From Shimia sp. R10_1 (GTDB lineage Bacteria; Pseudomonadota; Alphaproteobacteria; Rhodobacterales; Rhodobacteraceae): a stretch of DNA of 64,000 bases. The translations under genes and the position numbers were made by a program. The notes beneath the pieces are model-generated. The model saw only the letters and a list, made by a program, of their open reading frames with translations. It searched no databases and was not told where the DNA came from. The stretch spans positions 186,001 through 250,000 of the forward strand of contig NZ_JAGHQX010000007.1 of assembly GCF_017744095.1 (NCBI RefSeq), in the 5' to 3' direction. Of the stretch, positions 1 through 9,280 are shown piece after piece. How positions within the stretch are numbered: the stretch's first letter is position 1; each line of letters begins with the position of its first letter.

Positions 1-12
1 AGGAATGTGCCC

Positions 13-1218
13 ATGATGCCGTCTGACACCAGCCCAACCCAGCCGCTCTCTGGTTTGCGTGTTCTGGACCTCACAAATGTGCTGGCGGGTCCGTTTTGCT
101 GTCATCAACTGGCTCATATGGGCGCGGAGGTCATCAAAGTTGAGGCCGCAGGGCGGGGGGATCTGGCGCGCCAGTTGGGCGCAGATCCGTCTCTGAACGC
201 CGCGCAAATGGGGGTGTCATTTCTGGCGCAGAACGCGGGCAAGAAATCCGTGACGGTCAATCTGAAACATCCCGAAGGCAGGGCCGCTTTGCTGAAGCTT
301 GTGCAATCGGCTGACATTTTGGTGGAGAACTTTCGCCCCGGGGTCATGGATCGCCTGGGGGTCGGCTATCAGGTGTTGAAACAGGCAAAGCCGACCCTGA
401 TTTACTGTGCTATTTCCGGGTTTGGACAAGGCGGCCCCTGGAGGCATCGCCCGGCATATGACCAGATCATACAGGGTGTGTCAGGCGTGATGTCGATCAC
501 AGGCGACACAGACAGCGCCCCGCTGCGTGCAGGCTTTCCCATCGCGGACACGGTTGGCGGGCTCACGGCGGCCTTTGCCATCGCGGCGGCCTGCAACGCG
601 CGTCCGCGCGGCACCTTCATCGATGTGTCTATGCTGGAATCGGTGCTCGCCACCATGGGCTGGGTGGTGTCCAATTATCTGATCGCAGGTGTAACCCCCG
701 ACGCCCACGGCAATGAAAACGTGACCTCCGCCCCCTCAGGTGCGTTTCAGGCACAGGATGGTCTGATCAATATTGCGGCCAACAAAGAGGAACAGTGGGT
801 GTTGTTGACCGATCATCTGGGGCTGTCTGCGCTGCGCAACCGTGCAGATTTTGCAACGCGCGAGGATCGCAAGCAGAACCGTTTGGCCCTGAAGGCGGAG
901 CTCGAGCGGGTGCTTGTCACGCGCCCGGCATCCCATTGGGCGGACGCGCTCAATGACATTGGCGTGCCTGCCGGCGCGGTGCTCTCGGTGCCGGAGGTCT
1001 TGCAACAGCCCCAGATCGCGGCGCGCGGGTTCTTGCATGGCTTTCCTGATGTGCCGGGGGTCGGGCGTGATATTCAGGTTGCAACAACCGGGATCAAACT
1101 GGACGGCCATGCGCCCACCGTCACCACGCCGCCCCCGCGTCTGGGGGCCGACAATGAGACGATTTGGGCAGAGCTGGGGCTCGATCCGGTCACACTGAAA
1201 GAGGAAGGTGCAATATGA
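13..1218 (+). CDS. Family III CoA-transferase (CaiB/BaiF type)
   Basis: Cytoplasmic enzyme that moves CoA between carboxylic acids. The protein has the family III layout: N-terminal LRVLDLTNVLAGPF, then VKVEAAGRGD-like and VENFRPGVMDRLG motifs, and SGFGQGGPW before the catalytic region. The expected catalytic Asp lies in PIADTVGG, at about residue 179. The full length of about 401 aa is normal. I chose ATG 13 because AGGA at 1-4 sits 8 nt upstream; a GTG at 7 is also in frame. The stop overlaps the next start (ATGA), so it is translationally coupled to a citryl-CoA-lyase-like gene, which suggests it makes the CoA thioester that the next enzyme cleaves. Acid substrate and CoA donor cannot be read from the sequence. 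Confidence 0.9.
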   Translation: MMPSDTSPTQPLSGLRVLDLTNVLAGPFCCHQLAHMGAEVIKVEAAGRGDLARQLGADPSLNAAQMGVSFLAQNAGKKSVTVNLKHPEGRAALLKLVQSADILVENFRPGVMDRLGVGYQVLKQAKPTLIYCAISGFGQGGPWRHRPAYDQIIQGVSGVMSITGDTDSAPLRAGFPIADTVGGLTAAFAIAAACNARPRGTFIDVSMLESVLATMGWVVSNYLIAGVTPDAHGNENVTSAPSGAFQAQDGLINIAANKEEQWVLLTDHLGLSALRNRADFATREDRKQNRLALKAELERVLVTRPASHWADALNDIGVPAGAVLSVPEVLQQPQIAARGFLHGFPDVPGVGRDIQVATTGIKLDGHAPTVTTPPPRLGADNETIWAELGLDPVTLKEEGAI

Positions 1219-2099
1219 GCGAGCGGGACACATCGGTTGCGGACTGGTGGCACACCGACATCATCGACATGGCCCCCGGAGAGATCCGCCTGCGCGGATA
1301 CCCGATTGAAGATCTGATCGGGACGGTAGGGTTTTCCGATATGATCTGGCTGATGACCCGTGGCAGCTTGCCCACCGCTGCACAGGCCCGCCTGTTGGAA
1401 AGCGCTCTGGTCGCCGCAGTGGATCACGGCCCGCAGGCCCCCTCGATCGCCACCGCGCGTATGGCCGTGACCTGCGGGTTGGGCTTGAATGGGGCGCTGG
1501 CCTCCGCTGTGAACCTGCTCGACGATGTGCATGGCGGTGCTGGCGAGCAGGCGGTCACCCTGTTTCACTGGATTGACGAGGCCGTTGCTACGGGGCAGCC
1601 GCTCGCGAAGGCCACCGAACAGATGATGCTGCGCTGGCAATCAGAGCATGGAAAATTCATTCCGGGGTTTGGGCATCGCTTTCACAAACCCACCGATCCC
1701 CGCGCGCCGCGATTGCTGGCCTTGGTCGAAGAGGCACGAGCCGCAGGCACTGTTGCTGGAAATTTCGCACAAATCGCGCGCGCGCTGCAAACGGCGCTGA
1801 ACACCCAAAAGGGTCATGTGGTGCCCATGAACATAGATGGCGCGACGGCGGTGATTTATGCCGAGCTTGGTTTTGCCCCAGCTTTGGCACGTGGTCTGTT
1901 TTGCCTGTCACGTTCTGTTGGCGTGGTTGCGCACGCATGGGAGCAAATGAGCCAAGGCGGGCGCAATAAAGGCCCGACACCGCCTGCCCACCGCTGGACA
2001 TATACAGGCCGCGACCCAATCGGCAGCCCGGCGCGCGCAGTTGCCACGCCTCAGAACAGCGAGAGCGATGCACACCACCGGGGGGCGTCACGTTCGTGA
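1215..2099 (+). CDS. Citryl-CoA lyase-like protein (citrate synthase fold)
   Basis: A short (294 aa) citrate-synthase-superfamily protein. It carries IIDMAPGEIRLRGYPIEDLI at the N-terminus, the His motif GFGHRFHKPTDPRAPRL, and the C-terminal block MNIDGATAVIYAELGF followed by AHAWEQMSQGGRNKGP. The last block and the short length are typical of citryl-CoA lyases rather than citrate synthases of about 430 aa. Such enzymes cleave a 3-hydroxy-acyl-CoA, classically citryl-CoA to acetyl-CoA and oxaloacetate. The start at 1215 overlaps the CoA-transferase stop, and GAGGAAGG precedes it. The last 35 residues after the TYTG motif look unlike the family and may be a variable tail. The true substrate could be another citryl- or citramalyl-like CoA ester. 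Confidence 0.8.
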   Translation: MSERDTSVADWWHTDIIDMAPGEIRLRGYPIEDLIGTVGFSDMIWLMTRGSLPTAAQARLLESALVAAVDHGPQAPSIATARMAVTCGLGLNGALASAVNLLDDVHGGAGEQAVTLFHWIDEAVATGQPLAKATEQMMLRWQSEHGKFIPGFGHRFHKPTDPRAPRLLALVEEARAAGTVAGNFAQIARALQTALNTQKGHVVPMNIDGATAVIYAELGFAPALARGLFCLSRSVGVVAHAWEQMSQGGRNKGPTPPAHRWTYTGRDPIGSPARAVATPQNSESDAHHRGASRS

Positions 2100-2130
2100 A
2101 GCGCGGCGCCTTAGCGGCAGTTTGAGGGGG

Positions 2131-3009
2131 CTATGTTTCCCGTTTGGAGGAGGCATAGCGGCTTGAGGCGGTATAATAGTCCTCAAACCCAATGCGTGCG
2201 CGCAACTCGTCAAACGCCATCAGCTCGGATCGCTGGTCTGTGCGCATCTGCTGCAAACAGCCCACCATCGCCTGCATCGCCACCGCCATCAGCGAAAGAG
2301 GGTAGGCGGCGATGGAATAGCCGATGTCGTGCAAAACAGCATTGGGCAGATCCGGGGTTTCACCGCCCTCCACGATATTTGCCATCTGCGGCAGAGGCAC
2401 CGCGGCGCAAATCTCGCGCATTTCCGCCTCCGTCTTTGGCGCTTCCACAAACAGGATATCAGCGCCCAGTTTGGCAAATTCTTCGGCACGGGCGAGCGCT
2501 TCGGGCAACCCGTGTTCGTGGCGCGCATCGGTGCGCGCGAGGATCAGGATATCTCCCCCTTCGGCACGCAACTCCTCACGGGCATCCACTGCCGCACGGA
2601 TGCGGTCAAACGCTTCTGCACGGTCCACAACCGCCTTGCCGGGCGTGTGCCCGCAGCGTTTGGGCGCCAGTTGATCCTCAATCATCACCGCCGCACAGCC
2701 CGCGCGCCCAAAACCACGCACCGTGCGTTTGACATTCATCGCATTGCCATACCCGGTGTCGCCATCGCCAATCAGCGGAATAGATACCGCATCAGAAATA
2801 TTGCGCGCCTGATCGAGCACTTCGCCATAGCTCATAAGACCCAGATCTGGCGCACCAATCCGGGCGGCAGATGTGGCAAACCCAGACATGAAGGTCAGGT
2901 CATACCCTTCCTGCGCGATCAGCTTGGCTGACAGCGCATCAAAGCAGCAGGGCATGATGTGGCATGTGTCCTGCGCCAGCAGCGCACGCAGTTTTGCGGC
3001 TTGAGTCAT
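2131..3009 (-). CDS. Isocitrate lyase/PEP mutase family lyase
   Basis: Cytoplasmic TIM-barrel enzyme of 292 aa from the superfamily that includes 2-methylisocitrate lyase, dimethylmalate lyase, oxaloacetate decarboxylase and PEP mutase. It shows the metal-binding GDGDTGYGN loop (residues 81-89), EDQ at 111-113 and KRCGH at 117-121. The KRCGH cysteine marks C-C lyases, so phosphonate chemistry is unlikely. It is the last gene of a minus-strand operon, 7 nt after the TRAP permease stop, so its substrate or a derivative is probably what the transporter imports. It converges with the CoA-transferase/citryl-CoA lyase pair. The exact substrate is not determinable. Confidence 0.85.
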   Translation of the reverse strand: MTQAAKLRALLAQDTCHIMPCCFDALSAKLIAQEGYDLTFMSGFATSAARIGAPDLGLMSYGEVLDQARNISDAVSIPLIGDGDTGYGNAMNVKRTVRGFGRAGCAAVMIEDQLAPKRCGHTPGKAVVDRAEAFDRIRAAVDAREELRAEGGDILILARTDARHEHGLPEALARAEEFAKLGADILFVEAPKTEAEMREICAAVPLPQMANIVEGGETPDLPNAVLHDIGYSIAAYPLSLMAVAMQAMVGCLQQMRTDQRSELMAFDELRARIGFEDYYTASSRYASSKRET

Positions 3010-3016
3010 GTGAAAA

Positions 3017-4291
3017 TCACCATTTGAAAGGAATATAAAGCGCCAGATCCGGCACCAGATAGAGGATCGCCACGCTCAGAAGCATCAGCGCCAGAAACGG
3101 CCAGACCCCGCGCGCAACTTCGCCCAGCGAGACTTTGGCGACGGCCTGTATGACATAAAGGTTCAGTCCCACTGGGGGCGTGATCAGCGCACATTCCACC
3201 ATGATCACCATGAAGATGCCAAACCAGATTGGATCAAACCCAAGCCCCATCGCCGCCGGCAACAGGACCGGGGTCATGATCAGGATCATCGACAGCGCTT
3301 CAAACACCAGCCCCATGATCAAGAGCACCACACAGACCAGCAGGATGAACACCAATGGCCCATCGATGTTGGCGGCGATGAAGGCGGAAATGTCCTGCGG
3401 AATGCGGTAGAGCGCGATGGCTTTGCCAAACACTTTCGCCCCGGCCACGATCAGCAAAATCGCGGTGGTGGTGATTGCGCTTTCACGCACAGCTTCCCAG
3501 AAGGTGGCCCATGTCAGCGTGCGCAGCCAGAACACCGTGATCAGCAATGCGGCGGCAAAGCCCACAGCCGCGGCTTCGGTTGGGGTGAAGGCCCCAGAAT
3601 AAAGCCCCAGCACAATCAACAGCGCTAGCGCAAATGACGGAAGCGCCCGGATGGAAGTCTCTATGCGCTGCGCCATGTCGGCTTTTTCGGCAGGCATATA
3701 GTTTGGCGAAAGGCGCGCGTAGGCCATGGCAAAGACCACAAACAAGCCCACCAGCAGCAACCCCGGGCCAATGCCCGCAAGGAAAAGCGCGATCACGGAT
3801 TCTTCGGCGACAAAGCCAAAGACAATCATCGGGATCGACGGCGGGATCAGAATGCCGAGTGTGCCGCCTGCCGCCAACAACCCATAGACAAAGCGTTTGT
3901 CATAGCCCCGGCTGACCATTTCGGGGATCGCAACGGTGCCAATGGTAGCAGCTGTGGCCACGGAGGAGCCGGAAATTGCCGCAAACAACCCGCAGCTGAG
4001 GATGGTCGCCACCGCCAGCCCGCCGGGCCAGTGCCCAACCCAGGCCTGCACCGCCGCAAACAGATCGCGCCCGACGCCGCCTTTGAGCAGCACATTGGAC
4101 ATCAGCAAAAACAATGGCACCGCCAACAGGATGAACCCATCCAATGTCGAGAGCACCGCCTGCGGGGCCATCAAGGGCGAAAAGCCCCCGATCATCAGCA
4201 TGCCGAGCCCAAGCCCGCCCAGGGCAAAGGCAACAGGCACGCCAATCAAAAGCAGCCCAAAAAGGCAGGCCAGAATAAGAAGGATGGTCAT
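3017..4291 (-). CDS. dctM: TRAP transporter large permease (DctM)
   Basis: Twelve-helix membrane subunit of a tripartite ATP-independent periplasmic transporter, 424 aa, the usual DctM length. It begins with a hydrophobic helix containing the GVPVAFALGGLG motif and ends with TPPVGLNLYVIQAVAKVS, both hallmark DctM segments. It works with the DctQ protein encoded just upstream (start overlaps its stop, ATGA at 4288-4291) and with the DctP receptor to import an organic acid using an ion gradient. Confidence 0.93.
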   Translation of the reverse strand: MTILLILACLFGLLLIGVPVAFALGGLGLGMLMIGGFSPLMAPQAVLSTLDGFILLAVPLFLLMSNVLLKGGVGRDLFAAVQAWVGHWPGGLAVATILSCGLFAAISGSSVATAATIGTVAIPEMVSRGYDKRFVYGLLAAGGTLGILIPPSIPMIVFGFVAEESVIALFLAGIGPGLLLVGLFVVFAMAYARLSPNYMPAEKADMAQRIETSIRALPSFALALLIVLGLYSGAFTPTEAAAVGFAAALLITVFWLRTLTWATFWEAVRESAITTTAILLIVAGAKVFGKAIALYRIPQDISAFIAANIDGPLVFILLVCVVLLIMGLVFEALSMILIMTPVLLPAAMGLGFDPIWFGIFMVIMVECALITPPVGLNLYVIQAVAKVSLGEVARGVWPFLALMLLSVAILYLVPDLALYIPFKW

Positions 4292-4785
4292 TCGTGGCTG
4301 GCCCCCAATGAGGAAAGCTGTGTGCGGGGCAGGGACAAGAGCTCCACAATCGCCTGCGCCGTCAGCAGGCCAAAGCCCACAGGCACCGACAGTTCCGCCA
4401 CCCAGCTTGGCAGGTTCAAAAGGGAGCCAGTCGTGCGCCCGCGCACCCAGCTGTCATGGAAAATATCCCAGCTCCAATAGGCGACGATGGCGGAGAAAAC
4501 GATCAGCACCAACAGCGACATTGCCACACACAACCGTTGGACATGGGCTGGCAGCAATGCTGTGACCGCATTCACTGTGATGTGGCGGCGCAGGCTCAAC
4601 ACCCAGCCAAGCGACAAAAGGCAGCCCCAGATCAGGCAAAGTTGGCTTAACTCTGCCGCCCAAATAGTTGGTTTTATGAAGAAATAGCGCGCGATGACTT
4701 CATAGGTCAGCATCGCACCCGTCGCGGCCATCAGGCACGCCCCAAACACGCCTGCACAGCGCGACAATGTCGTGATAATTTGCAT
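4288..4785 (-). CDS. dctQ: TRAP transporter small permease (DctQ)
   Basis: Four-helix small membrane subunit of about 165 aa. The reading frame is open further upstream, but the extension is basic and low in hydrophobicity, so I place the start at ATG 4785 (MQIITTLSRCAGVF), which leads straight into the first membrane helix. The YEVIARYFF and WAAELSQLCLIW segments are typical of DctQ. It overlaps dctM by 4 nt and follows dctP after 49 nt. Confidence 0.88.
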   Translation of the reverse strand: MQIITTLSRCAGVFGACLMAATGAMLTYEVIARYFFIKPTIWAAELSQLCLIWGCLLSLGWVLSLRRHITVNAVTALLPAHVQRLCVAMSLLVLIVFSAIVAYWSWDIFHDSWVRGRTTGSLLNLPSWVAELSVPVGFGLLTAQAIVELLSLPRTQLSSLGASHE

Positions 4786-4834
4786 GTTCTTTGAAAGCGG
4801 GCAGGGCAAAAGCCGCCGCCGCCCGCGCCCTTCT

Positions 4835-5818
4835 TCAGTCGCTGCCAGCGGCGTCAAGCACCGTCTTGCCCGCATCGCCCGCTGCGGCGAGATAGGCGTC
4901 GTAGACCGGCTGCGCCACCGATTTCCACTGCGCCAACTCATCCTCTGTGAGCTCGACAATGGTCATGCCGTTGTCTTTGGCGGCTGCATAGGCTTCCGCT
5001 TCAATCGCGGCCATCTTGTCGCGTACGCTGTCCTGCGCCACAACGGCGGCTTCGGTGATCTGGCCACGGATCTCTTCAGACAGGCCGTTCCACCAGTCAT
5101 TGTTCACCACCACCACAAACTCGATGTCCGCATGGTTGGTCACGGTGATCGTGTCCATCACCTCCCAGAGCTTGCGCGACTTCACGCCGGATACACCGGT
5201 CATGCCCACATCGACCGTGCCGCGCTGATAGGCCAGATACTGTTCAGAGCCGGAAATCAGCGTCGGCGCCCCACCAGAGGCGGTTACAAAATCGCCGAGC
5301 GTCTTGCCAAACACGCGCACCTTCTTGCCTTCCATATCGGCCGGGGTGCGGATGCCGCCGCCATTGGAGAGCATGATCGCCCCGCCATAGGCCTGCCAAT
5401 AGAGCACCTGACCACCGGTTTTCTCAATCTCAGCTTCAATGGTTTCCCGCACGGTGGAGCCTTCCGCCACAGCCGCGCGAACCTTGTCTTCGCTGTTGAG
5501 CAGGAACGGCATGTAGAACACATCCACCACCGGCGCGTCCCCGACATAGCGCGTCAGCGAGGCCACACCCGCTTCAATGGCACCAGAGCCCACCGCCGCA
5601 GGCACCTCTTTGTCTTTGTAAAGCGTGGCACTGTCATAGATTTCTACGTCAATCGCACCATTGGTGCGGGCTTCGACTTCTTTTTCAAACAAAACAAGGT
5701 TCTGGCCCAAATGGCTTTTCAGCGGCAGCTGCAGCGAAATCCGCATCTTTTCCTGAGCCGCACCGACAGACGCAGACAGGGCGAGCCCGGCGGCTGCCCC
5801 CATAATGATCTTAAACAT
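4835..5818 (-). CDS. dctP: TRAP transporter solute-binding protein (DctP)
   Basis: Periplasmic receptor of 327 aa, first gene of the TRAP/lyase operon. The ATG at 5818 is preceded by GGGAGGAAAATT, a strong ribosome-binding site, and starts a signal peptide ending near SVGAAQ. An in-frame upstream extension has no such features. The mature protein shows DctP-family segments such as GKKVRVFGKTLGDFV and YLAYQRGTVDVGMTG. The linked lyase suggests a di- or tricarboxylate ligand, but that is inference from context. Confidence 0.9.
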   Translation of the reverse strand: MFKIIMGAAAGLALSASVGAAQEKMRISLQLPLKSHLGQNLVLFEKEVEARTNGAIDVEIYDSATLYKDKEVPAAVGSGAIEAGVASLTRYVGDAPVVDVFYMPFLLNSEDKVRAAVAEGSTVRETIEAEIEKTGGQVLYWQAYGGAIMLSNGGGIRTPADMEGKKVRVFGKTLGDFVTASGGAPTLISGSEQYLAYQRGTVDVGMTGVSGVKSRKLWEVMDTITVTNHADIEFVVVVNNDWWNGLSEEIRGQITEAAVVAQDSVRDKMAAIEAEAYAAAKDNGMTIVELTEDELAQWKSVAQPVYDAYLAAAGDAGKTVLDAAGSD

Positions 5819-6086
5819 AATTTTCCTCCCAGTAAGGGCAGGGTCCTCCACCTGCCACTTGAACTGGATGCAATCAGAGATAGAGCGTGGGCGCAAGCCC
5901 CAAGGGTGCCTCTACGTCAGGTCATCGCCGGTGCCATCGCTCAAAAAGAGCCCGACACCCCGAAAATTACCGAATTTTTCGTTAACCAAGGGTGCTTTTC
6001 GATCTCCACATCCGGTTTAATTTAAATTATCTACGAATTTGCAGCAGTCTTTCGCTGTGGGACGATTTCACGGACGACCTTTCCTC

Positions 6087-7151
6087 ATGAAAAATTTGAT
6101 CCTTAACGGAACCTTTGATTCCGGTGCGGCCCATTGGTCAGGTCGGGACATCGAGGCAAACCACACCGAAAATGCGTATCTGCACAACGGATCGAAGAAC
6201 CGTGTCGCGGAAATCGATGGGCATCGTGGCCGCAGCACCGTTATGAAACAAAGCTTTGAGGTGGATCGCCCGGTTGAGGCCCGCCTCACGCTTGACGCGG
6301 CACTGCGCAATGCGGCCCTGCCAGATCGCGGCATTGATGGCTTCAAAATAGAAGTGCGGGATGATCAGGGGCAAGTGATCGCCGCGCTCACCGTGCTGCC
6401 AACATCAAACAGCTGGACCGAAGTTGCCCTGGATGTGCCGTTTCCTTCGGCTGGCACCTACACCCTGAGTTTCACAGAAATTGGCGACAACGACAGCCTC
6501 GGCGCGATCGTTGATAACATCAAGATGATGGTGTGTTTTGCCAATGGCACCCTTATCGAAACCGCTGAAGGCCCCAAACGGATCGAAGCGCTTGTCGCCG
6601 GCGATTTGATCGTCACAGAACGTGGTCTGAAACCACTGCGCTGGGTGTTTGAGCGGGCGCTCAGCGCGGCGGATTTGCGCAAAGAGCCGAAACTGCGCCC
6701 GGTGGAAATCGCAGCCGGAGCTCTTGGTGATGGCTTGCCAACCCAGCCGCTTAGGGTGTCCCGCCAGCATCGCATGGTGGCGCAGTCGAAACTGACCAAA
6801 CGCATGTTTGAGGCCTCCGAAATCCTGGTGCCAGCCATCCGCTTGGCGGGCCTGCCGGGCATCGACGTCTGCGAAGAAGATTGCGCGATGTCCTATTTTC
6901 ATCTGCTGTTTGATGAGCATGAAATTGTGCAGGCCAATGGCGCGCCAAGCGAAAGCTTTCTGGTGTCAGAATGCTCTTTTGCCGCCTTGTCCTGCGAGGC
7001 TCAGGAAGAGTTGCGGATGCTGTTTCCCCATTTGATTGCGACATTGGGAAAAGACCGCACGCCAGCGCTCCCCATTCCTGCGCCCAAGCGGCAAAAGCGC
7101 TTTGTTGCACGTCTGGCCGCAAATGGTCGCAACATCCTGGAAGCGGCCTAG
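6087..7151 (+). CDS. Hint (hedgehog/intein) domain protein with N-terminal jelly-roll-like region
   Basis: 354 aa from ATG 6087. Residues 1 to about 148 begin NLILNGTFDSGAAHWSG and have alternating beta-strand character like carbohydrate-binding or DUF642-type modules. At Cys150 a Hint module begins (VCFANGTLIETAEGPKRIE, then AGDLIVTERGLKPLRWV), with the second conserved histidine near residue 228 in VSRQHRM. It ends with YFHLLFDEHEIVQANG, usual in the Hint_2 subgroup common in Rhodobacterales. There is no obvious extein or C-terminal Asn, so self-cleavage rather than splicing is the expected chemistry. No classical signal peptide is visible. Function unknown. An in-frame TTG at 6039 is less likely as start. 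Confidence 0.8.
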   Translation: MKNLILNGTFDSGAAHWSGRDIEANHTENAYLHNGSKNRVAEIDGHRGRSTVMKQSFEVDRPVEARLTLDAALRNAALPDRGIDGFKIEVRDDQGQVIAALTVLPTSNSWTEVALDVPFPSAGTYTLSFTEIGDNDSLGAIVDNIKMMVCFANGTLIETAEGPKRIEALVAGDLIVTERGLKPLRWVFERALSAADLRKEPKLRPVEIAAGALGDGLPTQPLRVSRQHRMVAQSKLTKRMFEASEILVPAIRLAGLPGIDVCEEDCAMSYFHLLFDEHEIVQANGAPSESFLVSECSFAALSCEAQEELRMLFPHLIATLGKDRTPALPIPAPKRQKRFVARLAANGRNILEAA

Positions 7152-7476
7152 TTCCGCGCCATGGCCCGCGCCGAAAATTCAAACTTACGTTGCATGCGCG
7201 TTTCGTAAGTTCCCTTAACGTCAGCTTGTCGTGCCTGCGTCCCTGTTCGATTCGTGGCCAAGATGCGAAGTCTGACAATCCCTCTATGATTGTTTCTTAG
7301 GCTTGCGTGTATTGGGAATAAAATGTCGCTTTTTGCGAGAATAAATGATGTTTATAAATCATACCTTTAGGGCAGGTCAGCGGTTTTTGTGCCTGCATCT
7401 ACTAAAGAATTAAGGCATCCGTTAAGTAAATTTACTTAGGGCCTGCGGCGACCGAAACAAATCACAGGCTACCGAA
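7152..7476. other. Intergenic region with one inverted repeat
   Basis: No gene is visible in these 325 bases between the Hint protein and the chemoreceptor. Apart from the inverted repeat at 7182-7211 the segment is AT-rich toward the chemoreceptor and probably holds its promoter, but I cannot assign -35/-10 boxes with confidence. Confidence 0.5.
7182..7211. repeat. Inverted repeat, 8-bp arms
   Basis: AACTTACG at 7182-7189 and CGTAAGTT at 7204-7211 are perfect complements around a 14-nt centre that contains TGCATGCG. It lies about 30 nt after the Hint-protein stop. No T-run follows, so an operator is at least as likely as a terminator. Confidence 0.4.
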
Positions 7477-9264
7477 ATGAAACGTTTTCTAAACGCGTTT
7501 TCGACGCGGGTCACGATGCTGGCGATGTTAGCGCTAGCGCTCTCCATAATGTTGACCGTCCTGTTGCAAGTTCAAAGCCGACAAACAATCGAAGATCTCA
7601 GAAACGAAGAGCTGCATGCCATCACCGAAATCGCGGCGAGCCTGCTGGTTGATCTGGATGCCGCAGTGCAATCCGGCGCCTACACGCCTGAACGTGCCCG
7701 CGCCTATGCCCGCGATCGGCTGCAATCCATGTCGTTTGGCAAGGACGGCTATGTCTTTGCTTTTGATGCAAATCTAACGATGAAAGCCCATCCGAAACAT
7801 CCTGAGTGGATCGGCACCACCAAAGGCGCATTGATTGACAGTGACGGCGTTGATCGCCTTCAGGATATGAAACAGATCGCCCTCACCAAAGGCCACGGTC
7901 TGATCAGCTTTCAGGCCTACACGGGCGATGACGCGGCACCGCACGCCAAGGTCGCTTATGCGCAGCTGTTTGAACCCTGGGGCTGGATTATCGGCACAGA
8001 GGTGGATCAGGCAGACCTCGAAAACCGTCTGGCCCTCATCCGCACCGAGGCGATTGTTATCCTGTCTGTCACACTCCTGATAATGGCCGTCGCAGCCCTG
8101 TTGATCACCCGCAGCCTCACACGTCCGATGACCCAGCTGGGCGCGCGCATGCACAGCCTGTCAGAGGGCGACACTGAAAGCGACATTCCCCTGCTGGAGA
8201 CAGAAAATGAGCTCGGTGATATGGCGCGGACACTGGAAGTGTTTCGGGCAGCCTTGCAACGCCAGGGTGAACTGGAGGCGCAACAAAAGGCCAATGCGGA
8301 AAATCAGGCACAGGTTGTAGAGACGCTCACATATCATTTGTCTGAGCTGTCTGATGGCACTCTGACAGGTCAGATCGTGACGGCATTCCCAGAGGGCTAT
8401 GGCCAACTGCGCAGCGATTTCAACGCATCTGTGTCGCGGCTGGATACAACGGTCTCAGAGGTGGCCGCCAATGCATATTCCATTGGCGGCAGTGTCTATG
8501 AAATCGATCGCAGTGTGCGCGACCTTTCCAAACGTACGGAAAGTCAGGCAGCCACTTTGGAAGAAACAGCCGCCAATCTAAACGAGCTGACAGAATCTGT
8601 GCGCAGCGCCGCGCTCAGTGCGCGGAGTGTGGAAACCACCATGCACAACGCACAAAAAGAGGCCAAGGCCAGCGGGGAAGTGGTGGAAGATGCGGTTGAC
8701 ACGATGCACGAGATTGAGCGCAGCGCGAGCCACATTTCACAAGTCATCAAGTTGATCGATGACATCGCATTCCAGACCAATCTGCTGGCCCTCAATGCCG
8801 GCGTGGAGGCCGCGCGTGCAGGCGATGCCGGGCGTGGTTTCGCGGTTGTTGCCTCAGAGGTGCGCGCATTGGCGCAGCGGTCTTCTGATGCGGCGATGGA
8901 AATCAAGGATCTGATTGGGGATTCTTCCAAACACGTGGAGCGTGGCGTGCAGCTTGTGGGTCAGACCGGCGGCGTGTTGCGCTCCATCGTGGATCAGGTC
9001 AGCCATATCTCAACGTTGGTGTCTAATATCGCGCACGGGGCCGAACAGCAGGCCAATGGTCTCGGTGAAATCAACGAAGGCATGGCGCATCTTGATCAAG
9101 TGACACAGAAAAATGCCATCATGGTCGAAGAGGCGTCAGGGGCCGTTCAGGTTTTGAACGGAGACGCACAAAATCTCACGGCGTTGATTGACCGGTTTCA
9201 AACCTCCGGTGCCCTCGTGCCTGCCGTAGAGGCAGAAAAGGTGCGTGCAGCGGCGCGCGCCTAA
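7477..9264 (+). CDS. Methyl-accepting chemotaxis protein with periplasmic Cache domain
   Basis: 595-aa chemoreceptor. Domain order: first membrane helix (about 13-31), periplasmic Cache-type sensor (about 35-185, with DGYVFAFDANLTMKAHP and WGWIIGTEVD), second membrane helix (about 190-210), HAMP (about 210-265), and a cytoplasmic signalling coiled coil. The hairpin tip near residue 425 reads DIAFQTNLLALNAGVEAARA, the CheA/CheW contact site. The Cache fold with the GYVF and WGW motifs usually binds small carboxylates or similar metabolites. It has no chemotaxis partners nearby. The C-terminus has no obvious CheR-binding pentapeptide. Confidence 0.93.
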   Translation: MKRFLNAFSTRVTMLAMLALALSIMLTVLLQVQSRQTIEDLRNEELHAITEIAASLLVDLDAAVQSGAYTPERARAYARDRLQSMSFGKDGYVFAFDANLTMKAHPKHPEWIGTTKGALIDSDGVDRLQDMKQIALTKGHGLISFQAYTGDDAAPHAKVAYAQLFEPWGWIIGTEVDQADLENRLALIRTEAIVILSVTLLIMAVAALLITRSLTRPMTQLGARMHSLSEGDTESDIPLLETENELGDMARTLEVFRAALQRQGELEAQQKANAENQAQVVETLTYHLSELSDGTLTGQIVTAFPEGYGQLRSDFNASVSRLDTTVSEVAANAYSIGGSVYEIDRSVRDLSKRTESQAATLEETAANLNELTESVRSAALSARSVETTMHNAQKEAKASGEVVEDAVDTMHEIERSASHISQVIKLIDDIAFQTNLLALNAGVEAARAGDAGRGFAVVASEVRALAQRSSDAAMEIKDLIGDSSKHVERGVQLVGQTGGVLRSIVDQVSHISTLVSNIAHGAEQQANGLGEINEGMAHLDQVTQKNAIMVEEASGAVQVLNGDAQNLTALIDRFQTSGALVPAVEAEKVRAAARA

Positions 9265-9280
9265 TGGGCCACTCAAACAA

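Noticed and set aside
1997-2099. Frameshift at the 3' end of the citryl-CoA-lyase-like gene
   Set aside because: The tail is unlike the family, but the conserved TYTG motif is in frame and the stop precedes the convergent gene by 31 nt; a variable tail is simpler.
4772-6025. 417-codon plus-strand frame across the TRAP genes
   Set aside because: Antisense to dctP and dctQ, both clearly real; no family features.
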